Shown here: piece by piece, positions 27,213 through 37,023 of the stretch
How the letters are laid out: the number at the start of each line of letters is the position of its first letter
Position numbering within the stretch: the stretch's first letter is position 1
Origin: Clostridia bacterium
GTDB lineage: Bacteria > Bacillota > Clostridia > Saccharofermentanales > Saccharofermentanaceae
Length of the DNA: 64,000 bases
Direction of reading: 5' to 3'
Assembly: GCA_024403735.1 (NCBI GenBank)
Contig: JAKSRG010000010.1
Coordinates: forward strand, 1 to 64,000
Notes under the pieces: generated by a model
Database searches by the model: none
What the model was told of the DNA's origin: nothing
The model's input: only the letters and a program-made list of their open reading frames with translations
Program-made: the position numbers and the translations under genes

Positions 27213-28208
27213 ATGAAGAAGATCGTTAGTCTTATCGTTTCTGTAGCTATGCTCACAGCTATCGTTGCTGGTTGTTCAGATGACAACACAAATGAGACAA
27301 CTGAAGCAACAACTACTGTTGAGGCAGCTACTGAAGAAACAACAGAAGCAACAACAGTTGCAGAGACTGAAGAAACAGAGCCAGAAGTTGCTACAGTATC
27401 ATTTACTGATAGCCTTGGCCACGAAGTTGAAATCCCAGCAGAGCCACAGAAGGTTGTATCTATTTCACCAGCTCTTACAGAGATTGTTTATGCACTCGGT
27501 CAGGGTGACAAGCTCGTTGGTAGAACAGATTACGACGATTACCCAGTAGAGGTTTTCGATGTTCCATCAGTAGGTGATCTTTATACTCCAGATCTTGAAG
27601 CTATCGCAGCTACAGAGCCAGATCTCGTTATTGCTTCATCTATCTTTACAGAGGAGTCATACGACGCTATTACAGCTCTTGGTATTCCTACAGTTATCAT
27701 TGTTGACGAAGAGTCATTCGATGGCACATACGGCATTATTTCTGACGTAGCAACAGTTCTTGGTTGCCCAGATGCTGGTGAAGCACTCAACGCTGATTTG
27801 AAGGCTCGTTATGAAGCAGTTGCTACTGAGCCAGCTGACGATGCAATGACAGTTTACTACTGCATGGGCTTCGGCGAGTGGGGTGAGTTCACAGCCGGTG
27901 GTGATACATTCATTAACGATATTATCAATGCTGCAGGCGCTAATAACGCAGCTAGCGATGTTGATGGTTGGTCATATTCTCTTGAGGCTCTTATCGCAGC
28001 TGATCCAGATATCATCCTCCTCTCAACATGGGTTGATTACGAGACATTCACAACAACAGCTCCTTACTCAGATCTCTCTGCAGTAAAGAACGGCCAGGTT
28101 TACTCAGTAGATGGTAACCTCTTCGAGAGACAGGGTCCACGTAATGTTGAAGGTATCGAGTTTATCGCTGATATCCTCGCTTCAATGGACGTAGCAGAGG
28201 CTGCTTAA
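27213..28208 (+). CDS. btuF: Cobalamin-type ABC transporter substrate-binding lipoprotein
   Basis: 331 residues from ATG 27213. Lipobox TAIVAGCSDD, then a Thr/Glu linker. The BtuF/FhuD fold follows: FTDSLGHEVEIPAEPQKVVSISPALTEIVYALG, ATEPDLVIAS, DVDGWSYSLEALIAADPDIILLS. The riboswitch upstream points to corrinoid rather than iron-siderophore uptake. A terminator follows it, so the permease genes are in a separate unit. Confidence 0.88.
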   Translation: MKKIVSLIVSVAMLTAIVAGCSDDNTNETTEATTTVEAATEETTEATTVAETEETEPEVATVSFTDSLGHEVEIPAEPQKVVSISPALTEIVYALGQGDKLVGRTDYDDYPVEVFDVPSVGDLYTPDLEAIAATEPDLVIASSIFTEESYDAITALGIPTVIIVDEESFDGTYGIISDVATVLGCPDAGEALNADLKARYEAVATEPADDAMTVYYCMGFGEWGEFTAGGDTFINDIINAAGANNAASDVDGWSYSLEALIAADPDIILLSTWVDYETFTTTAPYSDLSAVKNGQVYSVDGNLFERQGPRNVEGIEFIADILASMDVAEAA

Positions 28209-28231
28209 TCAACATATAAATTGATTTAACG

Positions 28232-28265
28232 AACCACTTCCGATTATGTGTCGGGAGTGGTTTTT
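28232..28265 (+). terminator. Terminator after btuF
   Basis: AACCACTTCCGA pairs with TCGGGAGTGGTT and runs into five T. Confidence 0.88.
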
Positions 28266-28428
28266 CTATCTAGATTATAGTTTCATTCAATTAGTACACA
28301 ATTATTCCTCAATTACCCCTTTATAGCGTGTAATGTTCATATTAATTTAATATCTGTAAGGGGTTTAGCTATTCTTGAATTGACAAAAATTTGTTACTAT
28401 TTAGGAGGTAGGCAATGGGGGATATTCT

Positions 28429-30336
28429 ATGCGTAAAAAGATAGCAGCGTTTATAGGTGAGATTGGACGTGAATTCCAAAAAGAATTCATTAAACACCTA
28501 ATGAGAGTTACAAAAGAACGCGATTATGATTTATTTGTTTTCTCCAACTTTGGTTCATACACAAGTACACATTTGTACGATAGTTGTGAGCGCGACGTAA
28601 TTAGAATCCCTAGCTTTTCAGAATTCACAGGTATTGTTACACTCCCTGATACATTTGACCTTGATGGAATGGAGACTGTTCTATTGAGACGAATTAAGAA
28701 TGAGTGTAGCTGTCCTGTTGTTGCTGTTAGAAATGGTTCAAAACAGTCTTACAGAATTCTTGTAGATGATTTCCAGACAACATATAACATGACTAAGCAT
28801 TTCATTGAGGATCATGGATTCACAAAGATTTGCTACATGTCAGGTCCACATTCAGCAGCAGATGCTATTGAGCGCTTGAATGGATACAAGGCTGCTATGG
28901 CTGACGCAGGATTGCAGATAACTGAGCAGTATGTTTTCGAGGGCGACTATTGGATATTCAGATGTTCAATGGCAGTTGATCAATTTGTTAGTGCATTCGA
29001 CGGCGCTCCTGAGGCGGTTATTTGCGGTAACGACTATATGGCGCTTGGTCTTTGTGATGAGTTCAAGAAGCGTGGTTATAAGATTCCAGATGATGTTGCA
29101 ATCTCTGGATTTGACGATATTGTAGAAGGTCAGGGATATGAGCAGCCACTCACTACAGTTAGTGTTCCATCAAAGGATATGGCTATTGAGGCTATGAATG
29201 TAATTGAGGCAGTTAACGAAGGTAAGAAGATTAACTCCGATACATTCCTATCTGGAGCAATTCAGCGCAGAGGTAGCTGCGGATGTAACCTTTGCGTTTC
29301 TGGATTTGACATCACTGGTATATCTCGAAAACTAATCGAGAACTATGTTGATGTCCGTATGGCTGGTCTCATTATGACTGATGTTCAGAACTGCATCACT
29401 GAAGAAGAGAAACTCAAACTCCTTGGTTCGTATTTTGACAGAACGGGCTTCGCAAGATCATTCCTTTGCCTTAATACAGATGACAATGATAACGATCAGC
29501 CTTTTAGTGAGACGATGATGCTTCGCAAGGAATTTAGACCTTTCATTCCTTCTGTACGTAATCTCTTTAATCAGGATAATCGTGATGTTGGAGAGTTCTT
29601 TGAGGAAGGCATTGTTTTCGAGAGAAGAGAGATTATCCCTGCATCTGTGTACGATAACGACAAACCAGTATGCTTTGTTGTTATGCCTGTTCATCACAAG
29701 AATAAGATTTATGGATATCTCGCATCTGAGTTAACAGAAGACAGTGACATCAATATTTTTATCGCTCCGTTCACATCAGCTATCGGTGTAGCATATGAAG
29801 ATTTGTTCCTCCAGGAAGAGTATAGTGACTACGCTGAGATTAAGAAACAGAGCCTTATTGATACTCTTACAGGCATCTTGAATAGACGTGGCTTTGAGCA
29901 GAACCTCAAGGAAATGGTTAGCACTAAGGATTTGTCCCGTGAGCCAGTGTCTTTTATCAGCGCTGATATGGATAACCTTAAGTTCATTAACGATAACTTT
30001 GGACACCTAGAGGGTGACTTTGCGCTCAAGACTGTGGCAGAAGTATTTACTTCTTGTACAAGCGAGAACGATATCGTAGCACGTACTGGTGGAGATGAGT
30101 TCTGGATTATCCTTACATCTTCAAATATCACATTACACGAGAATTTCATTAAGGTAGTAGAAGCTACACTCGCTAGTAAATGTAAGCAGCTTGGCAAGGA
30201 ATACGATATACATGTAAGTATCGGTAGCTGTATCTCATACAAAGATAATTTGACAGATGCGATGGAATGCCTTAGCCTAGCAGATAAGAGAATGTACGAG
30301 AAGAAGAGAGCCTACAAGAACAGATCTATTTCTTGA
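28429..30336 (+). CDS. LacI-like sensor/GGDEF diguanylate cyclase
   Basis: 635 residues, no DNA-binding N-terminus and no membrane helix. Residues 1 to about 280 form a periplasmic-binding/LacI-type sensor (AAFIGEIGREFQ, VAISGFDDIVEGQGYEQPLTT). A Cys motif (RGSCGCNLC) ends this part. A GAF-like middle section follows, then a GGDEF domain with intact RTGGDEFWII near residue 560. It should make c-di-GMP in response to a small ligand in the cytoplasm. It lies between btuF and btuC, which is unusual. A same-length paralogue is at 57902-59809. Confidence 0.88.
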   Translation: MRKKIAAFIGEIGREFQKEFIKHLMRVTKERDYDLFVFSNFGSYTSTHLYDSCERDVIRIPSFSEFTGIVTLPDTFDLDGMETVLLRRIKNECSCPVVAVRNGSKQSYRILVDDFQTTYNMTKHFIEDHGFTKICYMSGPHSAADAIERLNGYKAAMADAGLQITEQYVFEGDYWIFRCSMAVDQFVSAFDGAPEAVICGNDYMALGLCDEFKKRGYKIPDDVAISGFDDIVEGQGYEQPLTTVSVPSKDMAIEAMNVIEAVNEGKKINSDTFLSGAIQRRGSCGCNLCVSGFDITGISRKLIENYVDVRMAGLIMTDVQNCITEEEKLKLLGSYFDRTGFARSFLCLNTDDNDNDQPFSETMMLRKEFRPFIPSVRNLFNQDNRDVGEFFEEGIVFERREIIPASVYDNDKPVCFVVMPVHHKNKIYGYLASELTEDSDINIFIAPFTSAIGVAYEDLFLQEEYSDYAEIKKQSLIDTLTGILNRRGFEQNLKEMVSTKDLSREPVSFISADMDNLKFINDNFGHLEGDFALKTVAEVFTSCTSENDIVARTGGDEFWIILTSSNITLHENFIKVVEATLASKCKQLGKEYDIHVSIGSCISYKDNLTDAMECLSLADKRMYEKKRAYKNRSIS

Positions 30337-30396
30337 TGTTGGACTATAATTTCAGATAGACATTACCTTACTATTTTTTAATGGAGGTTATTTGGC

Positions 30397-31425
30397 ATGC
30401 TCAAATTGCGCGATGCCGCAACGGGCATCAAGATAATAATCAGCCTTATTGTGCTGGTTGTTGTGATGCTTATTTCCTGTTGTCTTGGCAGTGTCCGAAT
30501 TCCAATTCCTGATATCATCAAGACCTTAACTAATTCAGAAGAAATATCTAAAGCTACTCGCACAATTATTCTACAGGTGCGCTTTCCTCGTATTATCATG
30601 TCTGCATTAATCGGAGGCAGTCTAGCTTCTATTGGTGCTGTTATGCAGGGCCTGTTCAAAAACCCTATGGCAGATGCATCAGTCCTCGGCATATCATCAG
30701 GTAGTGCCTTAGGCGCGACAATAATGATGGTATCTGGCGTGAGCTTTTCCGTATTTGGTATTACAGGTAATTACCTAGGCGCGATTGTCGGTGCAGTCGT
30801 AACATGGCTCATCGTATATAACATTGCTCGTATCAGTGGCGACTACGACCTTAACACAACGCTTCTTGCAGGTATTGCAATTAGCTCAATCTTCACAGCG
30901 ATAATCACAGTCATCATGACAATGAACAAGGATCGCCTTGAGCAGATTTACCTCTGGATGCTCGGCACATTTAGTAATTCGACCCCATCAAAAACACTCA
31001 TCATGAGCATCGTAGTCCTAATCCTAATGCCAATCTTGATAATCATAGCTCCACGCATCGACGTCCTCAAACTTGGCAAAGAAGCTGCTAAAGGCCTTGG
31101 AGTATCTTCATCAAGTTCATCAGCTATTCTTCTTACTGTTAGCTCAATACTCCTCGCATTCTGCGTAGCTAATAGTGGCATCATTGGATTTATCGGTCTC
31201 ATAATCCCACACTGCGTTAGCTTCATGCGTGTATATAAGATGCGATCCAAGCTCATAATGTCATTCCTTGTAGGTGCAATCTTCACAGTCATCTGTGACA
31301 CTATCGCGAAGACAGTAGCGGCTCCTGGTGAGATCGCAATTGGAGCTATTACTAGTCTCATTGGCGCACCATATTTTCTATATCTTATGCTCACAGGCCT
31401 AAGAAGAGAGAGGAAGATGAGATGA
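30397..31425 (+). CDS. btuC: Cobalamin-type ABC transporter permease (FecCD family)
   Basis: 342 residues, about ten membrane helices. Typical FecCD text: VRFPRIIMSALIGGSLASIGAVMQG, FKNPMADASVLGISSGSALGA and GFIGLIIPH. It starts 60 bp after the GGDEF gene behind GGAGG and overlaps btuD by 4 bp. Confidence 0.92.
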   Translation: MLKLRDAATGIKIIISLIVLVVVMLISCCLGSVRIPIPDIIKTLTNSEEISKATRTIILQVRFPRIIMSALIGGSLASIGAVMQGLFKNPMADASVLGISSGSALGATIMMVSGVSFSVFGITGNYLGAIVGAVVTWLIVYNIARISGDYDLNTTLLAGIAISSIFTAIITVIMTMNKDRLEQIYLWMLGTFSNSTPSKTLIMSIVVLILMPILIIIAPRIDVLKLGKEAAKGLGVSSSSSSAILLTVSSILLAFCVANSGIIGFIGLIIPHCVSFMRVYKMRSKLIMSFLVGAIFTVICDTIAKTVAAPGEIAIGAITSLIGAPYFLYLMLTGLRRERKMR

Positions 31426-32135
31426 ATATAGAACTTAAGAATGTAACTCATAAATATGGTAGCTATGTAGCGATTAATGATCTTACTACTACATTTAACG
31501 AGGCCTCGATCTCAATGATATTAGGTCCTAACGGCTGTGGCAAAACAACGCTCCTTAAGTACCTGATTAACCACTGTGAAGAATATGGTAACTCTATGGC
31601 ATACGTGCCTCAGGAGACCACAGGAAGCCTAAATACGACCGTTAGAGACGTATTGTCACTCGGTAGATATAATAAGTCCAAGTTTTACATCAGAGAGACG
31701 GCAGAGGACAAGCGAATTATTGATGAAGTAATAGCTGAATTTGGCCTTGAAGATTTCTTGTCTCGTAACGTCGATACCCTTAGTGCAGGTGAGAAGCAGA
31801 GGGTATTCATAGCTCGTGCGATAATCCAGGACGCTGATTGGACATTACTTGATGAGCCAACAGCTAACCTTGATGTTAAGTATGCTGATAAGCTTATGAG
31901 GATTATTAAGGATCACCGAAGCCGTGGTAAGTCATTTGTAATTGTCATCCACGACATCAATCTCGCGAGCCTACATGCTGATAACATCCTTCTTATGAAG
32001 TCAGGTGTGAAGATTGCGTCTGGCGCTCCTTCGGAGGCATTGACGCTTACATCTTTGAAGTCTGCTTATGATATTGATTTCATTAGTGCTGACATTGAAG
32101 GACATAAAGTGTTTATTAATTCAGTAGGTAATTAG
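31422..32135 (+). CDS. btuD: Cobalamin-type ABC transporter ATPase
   Basis: 237 residues. Walker A GPNGCGKTTLLK, signature LSAGEKQRV, Walker B WTLLDEPTANLD and the switch His (IHDINLA). Forms the import complex with the adjacent permease and the BtuF-like lipoprotein. Confidence 0.92.
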   Translation: MNIELKNVTHKYGSYVAINDLTTTFNEASISMILGPNGCGKTTLLKYLINHCEEYGNSMAYVPQETTGSLNTTVRDVLSLGRYNKSKFYIRETAEDKRIIDEVIAEFGLEDFLSRNVDTLSAGEKQRVFIARAIIQDADWTLLDEPTANLDVKYADKLMRIIKDHRSRGKSFVIVIHDINLASLHADNILLMKSGVKIASGAPSEALTLTSLKSAYDIDFISADIEGHKVFINSVGN

Positions 32136-32160
32136 AGTAATCGTTTGGAATTAAAGTGTT

Positions 32161-32195
32161 GAACCTACTCTCTTAATAGGGAGTAGGTTCTTTTA
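32161..32195 (+). terminator. Terminator after btuD
   Basis: GAACCTACTC pairs with GAGTAGGTTC, then TTTTA. Confidence 0.85.
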
Positions 32196-32254
32196 TATGC
32201 GCAACCTATAGGGTGTAGTCGTTATCGTGCTGTTTATGAACTTGGGAATGGAAG

Positions 32255-32656
32255 AATTCAGATATAATAGTTCTATTACGCATTTGTATGAATTTATAAA
32301 GAGTGAAAGAGAATAGGTTTCAGATGATTTGTTTATTTGAGTGATTTGTCTGAATTTCCTAATCGCCTTAATGAGAAACATTCAGATTATTCTTCCTTTT
32401 TATTGATTTATCTGAATATTATGAGAACGTAATTTTATATAATTCAGACTATAATCAATATTTCAAGAATACTCTGAATTTATGATTCTCTATATTCATA
32501 CTATTTGTAGATTTTTTCAAAACATCTGAATTTTCACTTTGAACGGTGTTTAGAAATTCAGTTTGTTATTCATTTTTGCAAATAAGTATGAATTTTCAAT
32601 TAATGCGTGCGTGATGAATTCAGACTACTCATAAAAGCGTTCGCATAATCTGAACA
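32255..32656. repeat. Helically phased alternating TTCAGA/TCTGAA array (14 sites)
   Basis: Sites alternate in orientation: F32257, R32287, F32319, R32349, F32381, R32411, F32443, R32473, F32495, R32525, F32557, R32587, F32619, R32649. Steps are 30, 32, 30, 32, 30, 32, 30, 22, 30, 32, 30, 32, 30. Four sites are degenerate (TATGAA twice, TTCATA, TTCAGT); the sequence between sites is not conserved. The array lies between btuD and tRNA-Cys. No gene is seen in 32136-32792. Confidence 0.9.
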
Positions 32657-32754
32657 GTTCTATTTTTAGCGCTTGAAGACATAGAATGTAATGGGGCCTC
32701 TGTAAAGTCAACTTCAAAATACGGACCTCAAAAATCCGAAGAAATCAGAACAAC

Positions 32755-32784
32755 AAAAAAGAGTTGCCTCATTTGAGACAACTC
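32755..32784 (-). terminator. Terminator of tRNA-Cys
   Basis: On the minus strand GAGTTGTCTCA pairs with TGAGGCAACTC and is followed by six T. Confidence 0.85.
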
Positions 32785-32792
32785 TTTACTTT

Positions 32793-32867
32793 TGGAGGCG
32801 CCACCCAGATTTGAACTGGGGCATAAAGGTTTTGCAGACCTCTGCCTTACCGCTTGGCTATGGCGCC
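32793..32867 (-). tRNA. tRNA-Cys (GCA)
   Basis: Acceptor stem GGCGCCA/TGGCGCC, anticodon loop CTGCAAA, T loop TTCAAAT, encoded CCA at the 3' end. Confidence 0.95.
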
Positions 32868-32952
32868 ATAAGACTTGAATATTATGAAGTACACGTGTCA
32901 ATTTGTCAAGTGTTATTTCATTTATATTTGAATTCGTCTTGTGATAGCTAAT

Positions 32953-33933
32953 TTAGTTCTTGAAATGCGCGAGCATCTTCTTATAAAAGAGGGTAATATT
33001 CTCGTCAGTACCAGTGTAGATAGTATGCTTAGCATCCTTGAAACAGTAGTATTCGCAATCCTTGAGAAGCTTGGAAAACTTCTTCTCAGCTGCAAGCTTA
33101 ACCATATAATCGTGGCCTGCAGACATAATGAGCACCTTGGAATTAATCTTGCCAATCACTTCTTTATTCATGAGCTTGTCTCTGATTGCCATAACTTCAC
33201 GCATCCACGCGAAAGTAGAGCAGGAATTCTGGTAATGCCAGTCAGCTCGTCTGATATTGAGGTTGCTGATAAAACGGTTATAGCTCTTATCTACAGACTT
33301 CTTGAAATCAGGATTAGGGTTCCAGTTGCCAGAGAATGTGAATTTCTTGTCCCAACCAACTTCCTTACCCTTGCTCATAACGTGATGAACAGTAACCCAC
33401 CTTGGTGCGCCCTTTGTGTGTGGATCAATCATTGGTGAGCAGAATACGGACTTCTCGAAAACATCCGGATGGTCACACATATAGCAAAGAACTACAGCTC
33501 CGCCCATTGAATGAGAGAAAGCGTATAGAGGCTTGCCATCTGATGTTGGAATTACAATCTGATCGATAAATGACTCCAAATCCTTAACGTAGTCGTCAAA
33601 ACTATTAATGTGCGCGAAGTGTTTTTCCTCCGTCTCACGATCGGATAATCCATGTCCACGCATGTCGAACAAGTATACGTTGTATCCGGAATTGAGGAGA
33701 TACCAGGCTGTCTCATAGTATTTCTGAACGAATTCAGTGTAGCCGTGGAGAATTACAACTGATGCCTTGGCGTCCTTGGCTAGTACATATCTGTAGAAGA
33801 TATTTTTGTTGTCGTAGGACTCGAAAACACCCGATGTTCCGAGTGATTCAATCTGATCAGTTACATTCTCTATAAAATCCATGTACTCTGCATCTGGACA
33901 TATATTAATCTTGTAAGTTGGTGTAAAATACAT
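32953..33933 (-). CDS. Alpha/beta hydrolase, lysophospholipase/monoacylglycerol lipase type
   Basis: 326 residues, no signal peptide. Serine nucleophile in AFSHSMGGAVV, oxyanion region ILHGYTEF, the FDMRGHGLSDRE segment, Asp in LIMSAGHDYMV and a late His (KDAKHTIY). Similar to PldB/monoglyceride lipases. It faces the next hydrolase gene across a 45-bp shared promoter region. Confidence 0.85.
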   Translation of the reverse strand: MYFTPTYKINICPDAEYMDFIENVTDQIESLGTSGVFESYDNKNIFYRYVLAKDAKASVVILHGYTEFVQKYYETAWYLLNSGYNVYLFDMRGHGLSDRETEEKHFAHINSFDDYVKDLESFIDQIVIPTSDGKPLYAFSHSMGGAVVLCYMCDHPDVFEKSVFCSPMIDPHTKGAPRWVTVHHVMSKGKEVGWDKKFTFSGNWNPNPDFKKSVDKSYNRFISNLNIRRADWHYQNSCSTFAWMREVMAIRDKLMNKEVIGKINSKVLIMSAGHDYMVKLAAEKKFSKLLKDCEYYCFKDAKHTIYTGTDENITLFYKKMLAHFKN

Positions 33934-33978
33934 GGCGAATTCTCCTTATTATATAAAACATATTAAAGGAAAAGTGAT

Positions 33979-34938
33979 ATGAAAACAAGCAAAACCAAAA
34001 ACAGCAAATTGAAACTAGTAATAAGGATCATTGTTGTTTTTATAATTCTTAATATTATTGCATGCCCAATCATTACCAAAGTTATCTACGATAGCATGTT
34101 CCCACGCTACGATTGTGACCCAATAGTAATTGAAGGTAAGTACGAAGCTATCGTAGCTAACCGTGAGACAGAGAAGTTCAGTTCAGGTGATAATGAGTTA
34201 GTAGGTTACCTCTATGATTCAGACGAGCAAGATGTACTCGTAGTAGTTGTTCCTGGAATGAATGCGAGCATGGATGAATATCTCCCACAGATACTTAGAT
34301 TTAGCGAAGAAGGTTGGGGTGTATTCACTTTTGATCCAACTGGAACTTGCCTAAGTGAAGGTAAGAGTATGATTGGCTTTGAGCAGGAGCTCTTAGATTT
34401 GGATGAGGCACTTACTTTTGTTGAGAGTAATGGCAACTTCGGTTATGAGAAGATTGTTCTCTTTGGCCATAGCCGTGGTGGTTATGCTGCTACTGCAGTT
34501 CCACTCTTTGATCATGATATTGCATGCATTATATCTATCGGAGGAATTAATAGTGCGATGGAAGGTATTATGGAGCCAGCAGTTGGCATGATGGGTGGCT
34601 TCGCATACGCTAATTATCCAATGTTATACCTCTATAACATTATGATCTTCGGCAAGGGGTATGTTGATGCTAATGCTGTTGAAGCTATGGATAAGACAGA
34701 TGTTCCTACACTTATTATTCACGGAAGTGAAGATGAGCGAATTGCTGTAGATAAATATTCAACATATTCACATCAGGCTGATATTGAGGCTACTGATGTT
34801 AATGATGAGGTAGATTATATCCTCGCTACTGAGGAAGGTTGTAACGGCCATTCAGATATTCTTCGTAATAGCGAAGGTGAAGCTAATATCGAACTTATGG
34901 AGGAAATCATTTCCTTTATTGCTCAAAACGTGCAATAA
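33979..34938 (+). CDS. Membrane-anchored alpha/beta hydrolase
   Basis: 319 residues with one N-terminal membrane helix (LVIRIIVVFIILNIIACPII). Nucleophile in LFGHSRGGYAA, acid in LIIHGSEDERIAV, and a late His (EGCNGHSDI). The active domain is probably outside the membrane. Substrate unknown; the neighbourhood suggests lipid or ester metabolism. Confidence 0.8.
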   Translation: MKTSKTKNSKLKLVIRIIVVFIILNIIACPIITKVIYDSMFPRYDCDPIVIEGKYEAIVANRETEKFSSGDNELVGYLYDSDEQDVLVVVVPGMNASMDEYLPQILRFSEEGWGVFTFDPTGTCLSEGKSMIGFEQELLDLDEALTFVESNGNFGYEKIVLFGHSRGGYAATAVPLFDHDIACIISIGGINSAMEGIMEPAVGMMGGFAYANYPMLYLYNIMIFGKGYVDANAVEAMDKTDVPTLIIHGSEDERIAVDKYSTYSHQADIEATDVNDEVDYILATEEGCNGHSDILRNSEGEANIELMEEIISFIAQNVQ

Positions 34939-34970
34939 TGTGAGCATAATGCGTTAAAAGAAGGAACCAC

Positions 34971-36014
34971 ATGAAGTCTGTCGTTGTAATACCAGCATAT
35001 AAACCAGATGAGACACTCATTGGGCTCGTAGAAGAGATTACGAGTGAAGGTTTTGGCGTGCTCGTTATTAACGATGGCAGCGGTCCTGGCTATAAGAGAT
35101 TGTTCGAGGCTGTCTCTAACGTTGAGGGAGTAAAGATTATTGATAATGAACGTAACCTTGGTAAAGGTGGCGCCCTCAAGCACGGTTTCAGAAGAATTAA
35201 GGAGTTTTTCCCTGATGCTGAGTATTTTGTAACTGCTGATGCTGATGGACAGCACTTGGTTGTAGATATCAAGCGTGTTTTCGATGAGCTCTATAACAAA
35301 GCTAAGATGGTATTAGCAGTTCGTATCAGAAAAGGTAAGATACCGTTCAGATCTAGGTTCGGTAATGACCTTAGTAAGCTCGTGTACACAATCTTAACAG
35401 GACATTATTTTACTGATAATCAGTCTGGTCTTCGCGGATTTACTATCGATAATGTGGATTGGCTCGTGAAGGTACGAGGCGAGAAGTACGATTATGAGAT
35501 GAATATGCTTTTCTATGCGGATAAGCAGGCAATCCCTATTACGACTATTCCGATTGATGCGATTTATATCGATGACAATGGTTCATCGCACTTTAATCCT
35601 GTTAAGGACACTGCGAGAATTTATCTAAGACTATTCAGTACAGCGTGGCCATCAATCGCGTCTTTGTTGACGTTCGAATTTTTGACATTGGCGCTCAGTT
35701 TGATATTCCATTATAGATTTTTGGGCACAACAATAATGTCAGCAGGCGTAGTATGCCTCTTTATGAGTATTGTTTTCTATAAATTCATCGTGTTCAGGAA
35801 TTTTAAGTATAGAGATATGCTCAGAAGCGTCGTGTACGGAATCTCAAGATTTGTAATCTATACTGCTGGAACTGCGCTTTGTAGGCTCACAATCCCTAAG
35901 ATGCCTATGTTCTTGGCACTTAACCTAGTAATTCTAGTATTCATCCCAGTTGAGTACTATTTCCGCAAGGGAATGCACGTTGCATCTTATAACGACGTTA
36001 ACAAAGAGCGCTGA
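34971..36014 (+). CDS. GT2 glycosyltransferase with GtrA-like membrane domain
   Basis: 347 residues. The N-terminal GT-A domain has VVIPAYKPDE, LVINDGSG and the DXD-type TADADGQH, like dolichyl/undecaprenyl-phosphate sugar synthases. After about residue 220 come four membrane helices, as in GtrA-type flippases. It probably makes a polyprenyl-phosphate sugar. Its end overlaps the convergent plsX by 17 bp. Confidence 0.85.
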   Translation: MKSVVVIPAYKPDETLIGLVEEITSEGFGVLVINDGSGPGYKRLFEAVSNVEGVKIIDNERNLGKGGALKHGFRRIKEFFPDAEYFVTADADGQHLVVDIKRVFDELYNKAKMVLAVRIRKGKIPFRSRFGNDLSKLVYTILTGHYFTDNQSGLRGFTIDNVDWLVKVRGEKYDYEMNMLFYADKQAIPITTIPIDAIYIDDNGSSHFNPVKDTARIYLRLFSTAWPSIASLLTFEFLTLALSLIFHYRFLGTTIMSAGVVCLFMSIVFYKFIVFRNFKYRDMLRSVVYGISRFVIYTAGTALCRLTIPKMPMFLALNLVILVFIPVEYYFRKGMHVASYNDVNKER

Positions 36015-36969
36015 TATCAGTCTTGAGTATCTGATCTACGCATGCTACCACTGTTTCTCTAGTGCTGGAGCCATGCATCTTTACGATTAATTTGTTAGTT
36101 CCAAGGAATGTAGCGCCGCCTCTTGTTGTCATGTCGAATACTTCATGCATTTGATCTACGAGGCGCTCGAAAACATGCATTGTCATCTCGTCGAGTTTCT
36201 CCTTGGACATGTAATTCTCAACCATCTTTGTAGCAGTAAGAGTTGACTCTTCGATACTCTTGAGGAGCACATTTCCTGTAAAGCCGTCAGTTACTACAAC
36301 GTCAGCTCGGCCAAAGTGAAGGTCAGAACCTTCAACATTTCCTACGAAATTCAAATCTGATTCTTCAAGGAGTTTATATGCCTCTTTAACAAGTTCAGTG
36401 CCTTTACCTGGTTCGCTGCCTACAGAGAGAAGTCCAATTGTTGGATTAGTATTATTAAATGTAGCAGCGTAGTATTTAGCGCCTAGACGTGCGAATGTAA
36501 CGAGGTCAGCGGCAGTAGGTGTTAGATGTGCACCGCAGTCTACGAGAAGCTTCCATGAAGTAAATGGGTTAGGGATGAGAGAACCAAGGACTGGTGTTGA
36601 TAGTCCTTTCTTAATTCCCACGTGTGCGATTGAACCCACCATGAGTGCGCCAGTACTACCAGCGCTCAAAAGCCCATGAGCGTTCTCATTTGTTTTCAAA
36701 TAATTAAGAGCGAGCACCATGGAAGAGTTCTCTCTTCCACGGAACACGCTCATAGGATTATCTTCGTTAGTTATAAAATCAGTCGCATTGACGATAGTTA
36801 TTCTTGAACCGTCGTAGTCTTCTTCGCTAAGGACAGCCTTAATCTCATCTTCGTTGCCGAATAGTACGAATTCGAAATCATCTCTTGAACGAAGTGCCAT
36901 AACTGCGCCTTTAATAAGTTCAGCTGTGCCTAAATCTGCTCCGAATGTATCAAGTAATACCTGTCTCAT
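35998..36969 (-). CDS. plsX: Phosphate acyltransferase PlsX
   Basis: 323 residues. Family motifs are slightly altered: LDTFGADLG for VDAMGGD, SAGSTGALMVG, VDCGAH, GNVEGSDL and VVTDGFTGNVLLK. Converts acyl-ACP to acyl-phosphate for phosphatidic acid synthesis. It lies next to fatty-acid kinase genes that make the same acyl-phosphate from free fatty acids. Confidence 0.92.
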   Translation of the reverse strand: MRQVLLDTFGADLGTAELIKGAVMALRSRDDFEFVLFGNEDEIKAVLSEEDYDGSRITIVNATDFITNEDNPMSVFRGRENSSMVLALNYLKTNENAHGLLSAGSTGALMVGSIAHVGIKKGLSTPVLGSLIPNPFTSWKLLVDCGAHLTPTAADLVTFARLGAKYYAATFNNTNPTIGLLSVGSEPGKGTELVKEAYKLLEESDLNFVGNVEGSDLHFGRADVVVTDGFTGNVLLKSIEESTLTATKMVENYMSKEKLDEMTMHVFERLVDQMHEVFDMTTRGGATFLGTNKLIVKMHGSSTRETVVACVDQILKTDISALC

Positions 36970-37023
36970 AGTATCTCAATGCTCCTGTCGATTAGTAACG
37001 ATAAATTGTAATGTGTCGCTAAA

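Noticed and set aside
32255..32656. Insertion sequence remnant or ordinary satellite
   Set aside because: No terminal repeats or transposase, and spacers are not conserved, so copying of a long unit does not explain the spacing.
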